From contig NZ_CANMRL010000002.1 in the NCBI RefSeq assembly GCF_947500255.1, forward strand, positions 310,001-374,000: a DNA stretch of 64,000 nucleotides, given 5' to 3'. Origin of the DNA: an uncultured Psychroserpens sp. GTDB taxonomy: Bacteria; Bacteroidota; Bacteroidia; Flavobacteriales; Flavobacteriaceae. Below the pieces are notes generated by a model. The model saw nothing but the letters and a program-made list of their open reading frames with translations, did no database searches and had not been told where the DNA came from. Shown here piece after piece: positions 44,642-53,983 of the stretch. Each line of letters starts with the position of its first letter. The first letter of the stretch is position 1. A program made the position numbers and the translations under genes.

Positions 44642-45097
44642 ATGAAGGATAAAACGATTGACTATGTACTTAGAACCACTTGGTTAGCGGTCAATAAGAT
44701 GTATAATGAAGAAGCATCTCAATTTGACACCACTATGGCCACTGGTTTCGCTTTACTAAGTATTGATCCTGAAAATGGAACACCTTCCACTTCTCTTGGT
44801 CCAAAAATGGGAATGGAAGCTACGAGTTTATCACGTACACTTAAAACCATGGAAGAAAAAGGGTTAATCACAAGAAAACCCAATCCTGAAGATGGTCGTG
44901 GTGTCTTAATTCACCTCACAGAATTTGGTAGAGAAAAGAGAACTTATTCAAGAGAAAAAGTACTCACATTTAACGAAACAATTAGAGGTAATGTTTCGGA
45001 AGAAGAGCTAGCCAATTTTTATAAAGTGGCTGAAGTCATTAATAATATGATTTCCAACAAACAGATATACAACCAAAAAGAACACATTTTAAAATAA
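44642..45097 (+). CDS. MarR-family transcriptional regulator (fatty-acid operon)
   Basis: A 151-residue winged helix-turn-helix regulator. The DNA-binding part reads PKMGMEATSLSRTLKTMEE followed by KGLITRKPNPEDGRGVLIHL, with the wing DGRG. Its gene is the first of the fad operon, 1 nt before the dehydrogenase/hydratase gene, and the operators at 44563-44608 lie directly upstream. By analogy with FadR- or FabT-like regulators it probably represses the operon until an acyl-CoA binds; the ligand is inferred. Confidence 0.9.
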   Translation: MKDKTIDYVLRTTWLAVNKMYNEEASQFDTTMATGFALLSIDPENGTPSTSLGPKMGMEATSLSRTLKTMEEKGLITRKPNPEDGRGVLIHLTEFGREKRTYSREKVLTFNETIRGNVSEEELANFYKVAEVINNMISNKQIYNQKEHILK

Positions 45098-45098
45098 G

Positions 45099-47507
45099 AT
45101 GAGTAAACGTAGAATTAAAAAAATTGCCATTATTGGTTCAGGAATTATGGGAAGTGGTATCGCTTGCCATTTTGCCAATATTGGTGTTGATGTCTTACTA
45201 TTAGACATCGTTCCTAGAGAACTAAATGATAAAGAAAAAGCTAAGGGCTTAACTTTAGAAGATAAGGTCGTAAGAAATAGATTGGTTAATGATGCATTAA
45301 CTGCTTCAATAAAATCAAAACCTGCACCTCTTTATCATCCATCTTTTAAAAATAGAATCACTACTGGAAACCTAGAAGATGATATTGCAAAAGTAAAAGA
45401 TGTAGATTGGATTATGGAAGTTGTTGTTGAACGTTTAGATATCAAACAGCAAGTGTTTGAAAAACTAGAGCAACATAGAACACCAGGAACATTAATTACA
45501 TCAAATACATCTGGTATTCCTATTAAATTTATGAGTGAAGGACGAAGCGATGATTTCCAGAAGCATTTTTGTGGAACACACTTCTTTAATCCTGCACGAT
45601 ACTTAAAATTATTTGAAATCATTCCAGGACCTAAAACAGATGCATCCGTTTTAGAATTTTTAAATGGCTATGGTGAACAATTCCTTGGAAAGACATCAGT
45701 TGTTGCCAAAGACACACCTGCTTTTATTGGAAATAGAATTGGAATCTTTAGTATCATGAGTCTATTTCATGCGGTAAAAGATTTAGATCTCACTATCGAA
45801 GAAGTAGATAAATTATCAGGCCCTGTAATAGGTCGTCCAAAATCGGCAACCTTCCGTACAGTTGATGTTGTTGGTTTAGACACCTTAGTTCATGTAGCCA
45901 ATGGAATTAGAGAAAACTGCCCAAATGACGAACGTCATGAATTGTTCCAATTACCAGATTTCATTAACACTATGATGGAAAACAAATGGTTAGGTAGTAA
46001 AACTAAACAAGGTTTCTATAAAAAAAATGTATCCCCTGAAGGTAAAAAAGAAATTTTATCTCTAGACCTTAATACATTAGAATACCGTTCTGCTCAAAAA
46101 GCAAAATTTGCCACTTTAGAGCTTACAAAATCTATCGATAAGGTTGTTGACCGTTTTAAGGTATTAGTTAAAGGAAAAGATAAAGCTGGTGAATTTTACC
46201 GTAAAAGCTTTGCCGCATTGTTTGCCTATGTGTCAAATCGCATTCCTGAAATTACAGATGACCTATATAAAATAGACGATGCTATGAAAGCTGGATTTGG
46301 ATGGGAACATGGTCCTTTCCAAATTTGGGATGCTATTGGTGTAGAAAAGGGAATTGAGATTATGAAAGCTGAAGGTCTAGAACCTAATGCTTGGGTAAAT
46401 GAAATGTTAGCTTCTGGAAGCACGTCATTCTACAGTGTTAAAGCTGGTGCCACTTATGCATATGATATTCCGAAGAAATCTCAAGAAAAAATTCCTGGTC
46501 AAGATAGCTTTATCATTTTAGACAATATTAGAACATCTAATGAAGTGTTTAAAAACTCTGGTGTTGTTGTCGAAGATCTTGGTGATGGTATTCTTAATGT
46601 AGAATTCCAATCTAAAATGAATACGATTGGTGGTGATGTTTTAGCTGGATTAAATAAAGCTATAGATCTAGCCGAAAAAGATTTCGCTGGTTTAGTGGTA
46701 GGAAATCAAGGTGCTAATTTTTCAGTTGGCGCCAACATTGGAATGATTTTCATGATGGCAGCCGAGCAAGAGTATGACGAATTAAATATGGCTATCAAAT
46801 ATTTCCAAGATACCATGATGCGTATGCGCTACTCCTCTATTCCAACCATTTCTGCTCCTCATGGTATGACATTAGGTGGTGGATGTGAGTTATCAATGCA
46901 CGCAGATAAAGTTGTTGCAGCCGCTGAAACTTATATCGGACTTGTTGAGTTTGGTGTTGGTGTTATTCCTGGTGGTGGAGGTTCAAAAGAAATGGCTTTA
47001 AGAGCTCAAGACACATTTAGAAAAGGTGATGTTGAGCTAAACGTACTACAAGAATATTTCTTGACTATTGGTATGGCTAAGGTTGCAACCTCAGCTTATG
47101 AAGCTTTTGATTTAGGTGTACTTCAAAAAGGAAAAGATATCGTCGTTGTTAATAAGGATAGACAAATTGCAACTGCAAAAGCTCACGCTAAGTTACTCGC
47201 TGATGCTGGTTATACACAACCTGTAAAACGCAAGGATATAAAAGTACTTGGAAAACAAGCATTAGGTATGTTCTTGGTAGGAACAGATGCTATGGAAGCG
47301 AGTCACTACATTAGTGAACACGACCAAAAAATAGCTAATAAATTAGCATACGTGATGGCTGGTGGTGATCTATCTGAGCCAACGTTGGTTACAGAACAAT
47401 ATTTATTGGATTTAGAACGTGAAGCATTCCTTTCATTATGTACTGAACGTAAAACCTTAGAACGAATCCAACACATGTTAACCAAAGGAAAACCTTTAAG
47501 AAACTAA
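45099..47507 (+). CDS. fadN: 3-hydroxyacyl-CoA dehydrogenase / enoyl-CoA hydratase fusion (FadN type)
   Basis: An 802-residue enzyme of beta-oxidation. The NAD-binding dehydrogenase domain starts at residue 8 (IAIIGSGIMGSGIACHFANI) with the C-terminal HCDH domains next. The crotonase domain lies at about residues 510-700 (GLVVGNQGANFSVGANIGM; APHGMTLGGGCELSMHADK). The order dehydrogenase-hydratase is the reverse of E. coli FadB and matches B. subtilis FadN, as does the gene order fadN-fadA-fadE. It catalyses hydration of enoyl-CoA and NAD-linked oxidation of the hydroxyacyl-CoA. The thiolase gene begins 4 nt after it. Confidence 0.93.
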   Translation: MSKRRIKKIAIIGSGIMGSGIACHFANIGVDVLLLDIVPRELNDKEKAKGLTLEDKVVRNRLVNDALTASIKSKPAPLYHPSFKNRITTGNLEDDIAKVKDVDWIMEVVVERLDIKQQVFEKLEQHRTPGTLITSNTSGIPIKFMSEGRSDDFQKHFCGTHFFNPARYLKLFEIIPGPKTDASVLEFLNGYGEQFLGKTSVVAKDTPAFIGNRIGIFSIMSLFHAVKDLDLTIEEVDKLSGPVIGRPKSATFRTVDVVGLDTLVHVANGIRENCPNDERHELFQLPDFINTMMENKWLGSKTKQGFYKKNVSPEGKKEILSLDLNTLEYRSAQKAKFATLELTKSIDKVVDRFKVLVKGKDKAGEFYRKSFAALFAYVSNRIPEITDDLYKIDDAMKAGFGWEHGPFQIWDAIGVEKGIEIMKAEGLEPNAWVNEMLASGSTSFYSVKAGATYAYDIPKKSQEKIPGQDSFIILDNIRTSNEVFKNSGVVVEDLGDGILNVEFQSKMNTIGGDVLAGLNKAIDLAEKDFAGLVVGNQGANFSVGANIGMIFMMAAEQEYDELNMAIKYFQDTMMRMRYSSIPTISAPHGMTLGGGCELSMHADKVVAAAETYIGLVEFGVGVIPGGGGSKEMALRAQDTFRKGDVELNVLQEYFLTIGMAKVATSAYEAFDLGVLQKGKDIVVVNKDRQIATAKAHAKLLADAGYTQPVKRKDIKVLGKQALGMFLVGTDAMEASHYISEHDQKIANKLAYVMAGGDLSEPTLVTEQYLLDLEREAFLSLCTERKTLERIQHMLTKGKPLRN

Positions 47508-47511
47508 GACA

Positions 47512-48702
47512 ATGAAACAAGCATATATAGTAAAAGCATATAGAACAGCAGTTGGTAAAGCACCAAAAGGCGTGTTCCGTTTTAAAAGAGCCGATGAGTT
47601 AGGTGCTGAAACCATTCAGCATATGATGAAAGAATTACCTAATCTCGATGTCTCAAGAATTGATGATGTTATCGTAGGTAATGCAATGCCTGAAGGTTCA
47701 CAAGGTCTAAACATGGCCCGATTTATTTCTTTAATTGGACTAAACAGTGTCGATGTACCTGGTGTAACTGTCAACCGTTTTTGTTCTTCAGGAATTGAAA
47801 CTATTGGTATTGCAACAGCTAAGATTCAAGCTGGAATGGCAGATTGTATTATTGCTGGAGGATCAGAAAGTATGAGTTCTGTACCTATGACCGGATTCAA
47901 ACCAGAATTAAATTATGATACTGTTAAAGCTGGTCATGAAGAATATTATTGGGGAATGGGAAATACAGCAGAAGCTGTTGCTAATCAATTTAAAGTATCT
48001 CGTGAAGATCAAGATGAGTTTGCATACAACTCACATATGAAAGCATTACGAGCACAAGCTGAAAATCGTTTTCAAGATCAAATCGTTCCTATTACAGTTG
48101 ATCAAACTTATATTGATGAAAACGGAAAAAAAGCAACAAAATCTTACACTGTAACTAAAGATGAAGGTCCGAGAAAAGGAACTAATAAAGAAGCCTTAGC
48201 CAAACTTAGAGCAGTTTTTGCTGCTGGTGGAAGTGTAACGGCTGGTAACTCATCTCAAATGAGTGATGGTGCTGCCTTTGTTATGGTGATGAGTGAGGAT
48301 ATGGTTAAAGAATTAAATATCGAACCTATTGCACGTCTAGTAAACTATGCTGCTGCTGGAGTAGAACCTCGTATCATGGGAATTGGCCCTGTAAAAGCCA
48401 TCCCAAAAGCATTGAAACAAGCAGGATTACAACAATCAGATTTAGAATTAATCGAGCTCAACGAAGCCTTTGCTTCGCAATCATTAGCAGTTATTAGAGA
48501 ATTAGATTTAAATCCAGACATTATTAATGTTAATGGAGGTGCAATCGCTCTAGGGCATCCACTTGGGTGCACAGGTGCCAAACTATCGGTACAGCTATTT
48601 GATGAAATGCGTAAGCGCGATATGAAAGGTAAATATGGTGCAGTAACCATGTGTGTGGGAACAGGTCAAGGCGCCTGTGGCATCTTCGAATTTTTAAACT
48701 AA
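47512..48702 (+). CDS. fadA: acetyl-CoA acyltransferase (thiolase)
   Basis: A 396-residue thiolase that cleaves 3-ketoacyl-CoA. The nucleophile Cys is in VNRFCSSGIETI; the His and Cys of the active site are in GGAIALGHPLGCTGAK and MCVGTGQGACGIFEF. The length and motifs fit the degradative class. It lies between the FadN-type and FadE-type genes and is surely co-transcribed with them. Confidence 0.95.
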   Translation: MKQAYIVKAYRTAVGKAPKGVFRFKRADELGAETIQHMMKELPNLDVSRIDDVIVGNAMPEGSQGLNMARFISLIGLNSVDVPGVTVNRFCSSGIETIGIATAKIQAGMADCIIAGGSESMSSVPMTGFKPELNYDTVKAGHEEYYWGMGNTAEAVANQFKVSREDQDEFAYNSHMKALRAQAENRFQDQIVPITVDQTYIDENGKKATKSYTVTKDEGPRKGTNKEALAKLRAVFAAGGSVTAGNSSQMSDGAAFVMVMSEDMVKELNIEPIARLVNYAAAGVEPRIMGIGPVKAIPKALKQAGLQQSDLELIELNEAFASQSLAVIRELDLNPDIINVNGGAIALGHPLGCTGAKLSVQLFDEMRKRDMKGKYGAVTMCVGTGQGACGIFEFLN

Positions 48703-48729
48703 CAGAAAGAACAAAACAAAAATATAGCA

Positions 48730-50538
48730 ATGGAAACAACAGAAAAAGATATCTTAAGAGGAGGCCAATTTTTGGTAAAAGAAACCAAATGTGAGGACGT
48801 ATTTACTCCTGAAGATTTTTCAGAAGAACAGAAAATGATGAAAGAAGCGGTTATGGAATTTAATGACCGCGAAATTATAGCACATAAAGCACGTTTTGAA
48901 GCAAAAGATTATGCCTTAACTGAAGAATGCATGGTGAAAGCTGGGCAGCTCGGATTTTTAGGTGTTGCTGTTCCTGAAGCTTATGGCGGATTGGGAATGG
49001 GATTTGTATCTACGTGTTTAACCTGCGACTATATTTCTAGTGGTACAGGTTCTTTTAGTACAGCCTTTGGTGCACATACTGGAATTGGAACAATGCCAAT
49101 TACACTCTATGGAACAGAAGAACAAAAGCAAAAATATGTACCAAAATTAGCTTCTGGTGAATGGTTTGGTGCTTACTGTCTAACCGAACCTGGAGCTGGG
49201 TCTGACGCCAACTCTGGTAAAACTACTGCTGAATTATCGGCAGATGGTAAATCCTATAAAATCAACGGACAAAAAATGTGGATATCAAACGCAGGTTTTT
49301 GTAGTGTTATGATTGTATTTGCACGTATAGAAGATGATAAAAATATTACCGGATTTATTGTTGAATATGATGGAGAAAAACCTAATGGAATTACTTTAGG
49401 AGAAGAAGAACATAAATTAGGTATTCGTGCAAGTTCTACACGTCAAGTATTTTTTAATGATACTGTTGTTCCTGTAGAAAACATGTTAGCTGGTCGTGGT
49501 GAAGGATTTAAAATTGCTATGAATGCATTAAATGTTGGTCGTATTAAATTAGCTGCTGCTTGCTTAGATTCACAACGACGCATTCTTACAACTGCAGTAA
49601 ACTATGCCAACGAACGTAAGCAGTTTAAAACACCTATTGCAGATTTTGGAGCAATCAAAACAAAACTTGCACAAATGGCAACTAGTGCTTATGCTGGAGA
49701 ATCTGCAACATATAGAGCTGCAAAAAACATTGAAGATCGTATCGCCATTCGTGAAGCCTCAGGAAATACACATCAAGAAGCAGAATTGAAAGGCGTTGAA
49801 GAATATGCTATTGAATGTTCTATCTTAAAAGTTGCTGTTTCTGAAGATGTTCAAAATTGTGCAGATGAAGGTATCCAAATCTTTGGAGGAATGGGATTCT
49901 CTGAAGAGACACCTATGGAAGCAGCTTGGAGAGATGCTCGTATTGCGCGTATTTATGAAGGAACAAACGAAATTAACCGTATGCTTTCAGTTGGAATGCT
50001 TGTGAAGAAAGCTATGCGTGGTCATGTTGACCTTTTAGGTCCAGCAATGAAAGTACAGGAAGAATTAATGGGGATTCCTTCATTTGAAACTCCCGATTAT
50101 TCTGAGTTGTTTTCTGAAGAAAAAGCAATGATCGCCAAACTTAAAAAAGTATTCTTAATGGTTGCTGGTGCTGCTGTTCAAAAATTCGGACAAGATTTAG
50201 AAGAGCATCAACAGTTATTAATTGCTGCTGCTGATATCTTAATCGAAATCTATATGGCAGAATCTACGGTTTTAAGAACCGAGAAAAATGCGAAACGCTT
50301 TGGTCAAGAGGCTCAAAAAGTACAAATTGCCATGTCTAAATTATACTTATACAATGCCGTAAGTATTGTAGAAGGAAAAGGAAAAGAAAGTATTATTTCA
50401 TTTGCAGAAGGTGATGAACAACGTATGATGTTAATGGGACTAAAACGTTTTACAAAGTACCAAAACTACCCAGACATTGTTGATTTACGCAATGAAATTG
50501 CAGAAAAAGTTAAAGCAGAAAACAAATACTGTTTTTAA
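48730..50538 (+). CDS. fadE: acyl-CoA dehydrogenase (FadE type)
   Basis: A 602-residue FAD enzyme doing the first oxidation step of beta-oxidation. Motifs: CLTEPGAGSDANSGKT, WISNAGFCSVMIVFAR, RASSTRQVFFNDTVVP, then the C-terminal catalytic region QIFGGMGFSEETPMEAAWRD and ARIYEGTNEINR. The C-terminal ~170-residue extension is like that of B. subtilis FadE (about 590 residues), not of the ~380-residue short ACADs. Last gene of the operon, with a terminator at 50664-50691. Confidence 0.94.
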   Translation: METTEKDILRGGQFLVKETKCEDVFTPEDFSEEQKMMKEAVMEFNDREIIAHKARFEAKDYALTEECMVKAGQLGFLGVAVPEAYGGLGMGFVSTCLTCDYISSGTGSFSTAFGAHTGIGTMPITLYGTEEQKQKYVPKLASGEWFGAYCLTEPGAGSDANSGKTTAELSADGKSYKINGQKMWISNAGFCSVMIVFARIEDDKNITGFIVEYDGEKPNGITLGEEEHKLGIRASSTRQVFFNDTVVPVENMLAGRGEGFKIAMNALNVGRIKLAAACLDSQRRILTTAVNYANERKQFKTPIADFGAIKTKLAQMATSAYAGESATYRAAKNIEDRIAIREASGNTHQEAELKGVEEYAIECSILKVAVSEDVQNCADEGIQIFGGMGFSEETPMEAAWRDARIARIYEGTNEINRMLSVGMLVKKAMRGHVDLLGPAMKVQEELMGIPSFETPDYSELFSEEKAMIAKLKKVFLMVAGAAVQKFGQDLEEHQQLLIAAADILIEIYMAESTVLRTEKNAKRFGQEAQKVQIAMSKLYLYNAVSIVEGKGKESIISFAEGDEQRMMLMGLKRFTKYQNYPDIVDLRNEIAEKVKAENKYCF

Positions 50539-50663
50539 AGATTTTTTTTTTAGTTTGAGATGTCGACTTAAGTACATTATGAGCGGTAACATGGAGTTCT
50601 GTGCTTAATTAGACAATTAATGTTAGTAAAATTGAGACTAATTCAAATTTTCTAAACATGGAG

Positions 50664-50691
50664 AGCCAATCCACTTGTGGGATTGGCTTTT
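50664..50691 (+). terminator. intrinsic terminator of the fad operon
   Basis: AGCCAATCC (50664-50672) pairs with GGATTGGCT (50680-50688) around a 7-nt loop, followed by TTTTAATTTT. It lies 125 nt past the FadE-type stop and just before the convergent M56-amidase stop; the flank also offers a weak U-run to the other strand. Confidence 0.8.
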
Positions 50692-50707
50692 AATTTTATT
50701 ACCAATA

Positions 50708-52123
50708 TTAAAATTTGATTTTACTTGCTTTTAATAAGCCATTGTAGAGTGCTTTGGCTATCTTTTGTTGATGATTAGTATCATTTAATTTAGCCTTATC
50801 CTCTGCATTAGATAGAAATCCTAATTCTAAAAGTACTCCAGGGCAATTGATATCTTTTAAAATTTTAAAACTAGCCGTATTCATTTTAGCATTATCAAAA
50901 TTTCCTTCTAGTTGCTCATACAAGAGAGACATTCCGTATTTCATAGATTCGCTATTGGTTTTAGTATTATCATAATAAAACGCTTCTACACCATTTGCAT
51001 TCGCATTGGGAGCAGAATTACAATGCAAGCTAATCATAAGGTCTGGGTTTTGAGCATTAATAAATTTGACCCTGTCATTTAAAGACAAAAACTCATCCTC
51101 ATGTCTTAAGGTAATAATTTTAATGTTCTCATTACTGTATTGCGCCAAAGCATTAGAAATGTTTAGTACAATATTTTTTTCATTTAAATGCCCTGAATCT
51201 CTTCCGCCATGAGCGGCATCTATAACTACAACTAATGGTTTACTTAAATCCTTAAACGAGCTGAGCATAAAAATTCCAGAAAATAAAAGTAAAGCAGTTG
51301 TAACCTTTAATGTGCGTTTGAAAACTGATGATTTTGATCGATGTAACATAATAATTCTGTTTTTGATTTGAATGAAATTAAATCCGCTAGTAAAAGGAAC
51401 GCGGCATTCCGTAGGATTAGACCCAATGATGAGTTGGGAATACATATTAATATCTATTCCAGACTTCACAGTTAGGTGATCTGCAATAAACTCATGATTT
51501 TGTATGATAGCTTTTTTATACAGCCAAACAAAAGGATTAAACCACAATACACATAAGACCAATTCAATAAAAAGAACGTCTAAGCTATGCCAATGATTAC
51601 AATGTACAACCTCATGTTGAATCATAGAATTTGAATAGTGGTCTTCCTCAAGGCTTTCAGAATTGATAAACAAATAATTAAAAAAGCTTGAGGCATTTTT
51701 ACTTTCATTTCCTTCTATTAGCTTAAGATTAGCATAACGAATATAATCTTGCTTTGTAAGTTTAATGATACCCATTAGGTTTTTGACGAATCTAAATACA
51801 AAGCATAACGAAATAGCTAAATACACATACCAAATCATATTATATATTGTATGGTCTGGTTTTTTAATTTCAGATACGGTAACACCATTCATTGCTTGAT
51901 GAACAATCCCATTATTTTCTGAAGGCTGTATGGATAGCTCTGTGATACTAGGCACAGTATCTAATATCTCGATTTCCATTAGTGGTGCCAATAAGCATAA
52001 TATTAAAGTTATAAGCAGATAAGCACGATTAAACTGAAAGGTCTTTTGCTGTTTTAGAACAAAATGGTATACCAAAAAGGAACCGCCTAAACTCATCAAT
52101 GTATAGAATAAGTAGTTGATCAT
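50708..52123 (-). CDS. M56 (BlaR1-like) membrane metalloprotease fused to N-acetylmuramoyl-L-alanine amidase
   Basis: A 471-residue protein with about five membrane helices. The M56 protease domain has HEVVH (residues 170-174) and the third ligand Glu211 in NHEFIADH, so its zinc site is intact. After the last helix (about 271-290) comes an Amidase_3 domain with all four zinc/catalytic residues: His305 (DAAHGG), Glu315 (LNEKN), His367 (ISLHCNS) and Glu433 (LLELGFLSN). In BlaR1 the equivalent place holds a beta-lactam-binding domain. It is adjacent to its blaI partner (0 nt gap), so it probably signals from the wall by cleaving that repressor, while its own outer domain can cut peptides from peptidoglycan. 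The rarity of this fusion is not known to me. Confidence 0.9.
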   Translation of the reverse strand: MINYLFYTLMSLGGSFLVYHFVLKQQKTFQFNRAYLLITLILCLLAPLMEIEILDTVPSITELSIQPSENNGIVHQAMNGVTVSEIKKPDHTIYNMIWYVYLAISLCFVFRFVKNLMGIIKLTKQDYIRYANLKLIEGNESKNASSFFNYLFINSESLEEDHYSNSMIQHEVVHCNHWHSLDVLFIELVLCVLWFNPFVWLYKKAIIQNHEFIADHLTVKSGIDINMYSQLIIGSNPTECRVPFTSGFNFIQIKNRIIMLHRSKSSVFKRTLKVTTALLLFSGIFMLSSFKDLSKPLVVVIDAAHGGRDSGHLNEKNIVLNISNALAQYSNENIKIITLRHEDEFLSLNDRVKFINAQNPDLMISLHCNSAPNANANGVEAFYYDNTKTNSESMKYGMSLLYEQLEGNFDNAKMNTASFKILKDINCPGVLLELGFLSNAEDKAKLNDTNHQQKIAKALYNGLLKASKIKF

Positions 52124-52504
52124 TTATTTCTTTTTTTGATTAATTTTTTGTTGTAACAACTCTTGCAATTCCTCTAATTCTGTTACAGATAAATCTGCGT
52201 TTTTTGTAAAGAATGATGCAAACTGAGATTTTGAATCATTAAAAAAATGCTGGATCATACCATTTACTTGCTTAGAGAAATAATCATTTTTCTTTAAAAT
52301 TGGATAATACTGTTTATCCCTTCCTAAACGTTCAAAACCAATATAACCTTTATCACACATACGCTTTAAAAGAGTAGAAATAGTAGTATATGCAGGTCTA
52401 GGCGCAGGGAATTGTTCAACAATATCTTTCATGAATCCCTTTTTTAAAATCCATAGATACTTCATGATTTGCAATTCCGATTTATTTAACTGTTTTATAT
52501 CCAC
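52124..52504 (-). CDS. blaI: BlaI/MecI/CopY-family transcriptional repressor
   Basis: A 126-residue repressor. The winged helix reads LNKSELQIMKYLWILKKG followed by YTTISTLLKRMCDKGYIGFE and ERLGRDKQYYPIL, the typical BlaI/MecI N-terminus, with a dimerisation helix at the C-terminus. The start is GTG at 52504. It abuts the protease-amidase gene with no gap. A perfect BlaI-type palindrome overlaps its own promoter (52519-52534), so the operon is probably autorepressed. Release would follow cleavage by the M56 partner; that is inference. Confidence 0.93.
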   Translation of the reverse strand: MDIKQLNKSELQIMKYLWILKKGFMKDIVEQFPAPRPAYTTISTLLKRMCDKGYIGFERLGRDKQYYPILKKNDYFSKQVNGMIQHFFNDSKSQFASFFTKNADLSVTELEELQELLQQKINQKKK

Positions 52505-52518
52505 AATTATAGTTTTAA

Positions 52519-52554
52519 TACTACAAATGTAGTAATAAAATTTAACTGTACAAA
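52519..52554 (-). promoter_or_regulatory. blaI promoter with overlapping operator
   Basis: The palindrome TACTACA-AA-TGTAGTA (52519-52534) contains the TACA/TGTA core of BlaI/MecI/CopY operators. On the minus strand its second half makes TACATTTG (52524-52531), an exact -7 element, with TTTG (52551-52554) 19 nt upstream. The repressor would therefore cover the -7 directly. The site lies 15 nt upstream of the GTG start of blaI. Confidence 0.85.
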
Positions 52555-52608
52555 TTTTTTATAAAATGCCTATCAAAACTTTTATATCTTTATGCTAAAT
52601 CATTACTC

Positions 52609-53892
52609 ATGAAATCTTTAGTTACTCTACTCCTATTTCTAACAACCTTAGCATTACATTCTCAAGCGAATACCGAAGTTTTTCTATTCGATTTAGAAGC
52701 GAATAGTTCAAAAATTGAAGTAAAAAATGCCAAGAATTTATCAAATAATGAAGGCTACGATAATCAGCCTTCATTTCTAAATGATCGCTATATTTTATTT
52801 GCTTCGACTAGAAATGGTCAAACCGATATTGCCAAATATGATATGCGCTATGATTCTAAATCTTGGCTCAATTTCACAGAAGGTGGTGAATACACACCGC
52901 TTAAAATTCCAAATAAAAATGAAGTCTCAGCAGTACGCTTGGATAAAGATGGTAAACAACGCCTCTATGCATATAACATGAGTAATGGTGATTCTAATGA
53001 ACTCATCCAAGATCTAGTGGTTGCATATTACACATGGTATGATGAACAAACTATCGTATCAGCAGTTATCGAAGAGGATAATTTAAATTTATATACGACA
53101 AATCTAGAAGAAGGTAAAAGTCGAAAATATCAATTAAATGTTGGACGTTCATTTCATAAGATTCCAAATTCAAACCTTGTGAGTTATATTTCCAAAGACA
53201 ATGAAAAACAATGGCAAATAAAGTCATTAAATCCAATTTCTGGTGCCACAAAAGTAATTGCTAATACGATAGCAGGTGTTGAAGATATTTGTTGGTTAGA
53301 TAGTAAAACCATTCTTTCTGGAAAAGATAATATATTGTATAAATTAACTTTACAAAAAGATAATAACTGGAAAAAAATTGCCGATTTAACTGCAAACGGT
53401 ATTACTAAAATCACACGTTTGGCTGTAAATCCTGAAGGCACGAAGTTATTAATTGCTGGAGATATTAGTAACACGACTACAACAGATACAAAAACTACTG
53501 AAGAAACAACACAAACTCAAACCAACGAATCTGAAGAGTCTACAACTGAAAGTAACACTGCAATCTCTAAGGTCGAAGCCATTGTTCAAAGAAATTTAGA
53601 AGCCTATAATGCAAGAGATATTGATGCGTTTATGGCTGATTATGCAGATGATATAAAACTTTATAATTATCCAAACACCTTAAGTACAGAAGGAAAAGAA
53701 GCAATGCGAAAGGGTTACAAAGACTGGTTTGATCGCGTTCCAGATCTAAGAGCTTTTATCAAAAAACGCATTGTGATTGGTAACAAAGTTATTGATGAAG
53801 AACAAGTCACAGCTAATGGAAAAGTTTTTAATGCAGTAGCAATTTATGAAGTTGAAAATGGAAAGATTGTTAAAGTAACTTTTATTCAATAA
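52609..53892 (+). CDS. secreted beta-propeller protein fused to SnoaL-like domain
   Basis: A 427-residue exported protein. The signal peptide ends LALHSQA. Residues about 25-285 form a TolB-like propeller (QPSFLNDRYILFASTRNGQ; SAVRLDKDGKQRLYAY). A Thr/Glu-rich linker of about 30 residues follows (roughly 288-320), then a SnoaL/NTF2-like domain at about 322-427 (VQRNLEAYNARDIDAFMADY, FDRVPDLRAFIK). SnoaL domains bind small ligands or catalyse cyclisation; a role outside the cytoplasm is unusual but seen in Bacteroidetes. First of four genes on the + strand (to 56595). Confidence 0.82.
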   Translation: MKSLVTLLLFLTTLALHSQANTEVFLFDLEANSSKIEVKNAKNLSNNEGYDNQPSFLNDRYILFASTRNGQTDIAKYDMRYDSKSWLNFTEGGEYTPLKIPNKNEVSAVRLDKDGKQRLYAYNMSNGDSNELIQDLVVAYYTWYDEQTIVSAVIEEDNLNLYTTNLEEGKSRKYQLNVGRSFHKIPNSNLVSYISKDNEKQWQIKSLNPISGATKVIANTIAGVEDICWLDSKTILSGKDNILYKLTLQKDNNWKKIADLTANGITKITRLAVNPEGTKLLIAGDISNTTTTDTKTTEETTQTQTNESEESTTESNTAISKVEAIVQRNLEAYNARDIDAFMADYADDIKLYNYPNTLSTEGKEAMRKGYKDWFDRVPDLRAFIKKRIVIGNKVIDEEQVTANGKVFNAVAIYEVENGKIVKVTFIQ

Positions 53893-53983
53893 TCAGATTA
53901 ATTGATCTACTTAGAGCAAAAATGTCCACGTTATGCATCTTATAAACGTTATAGTAATAAGATGTTTAATTAAAAGATTTAAA

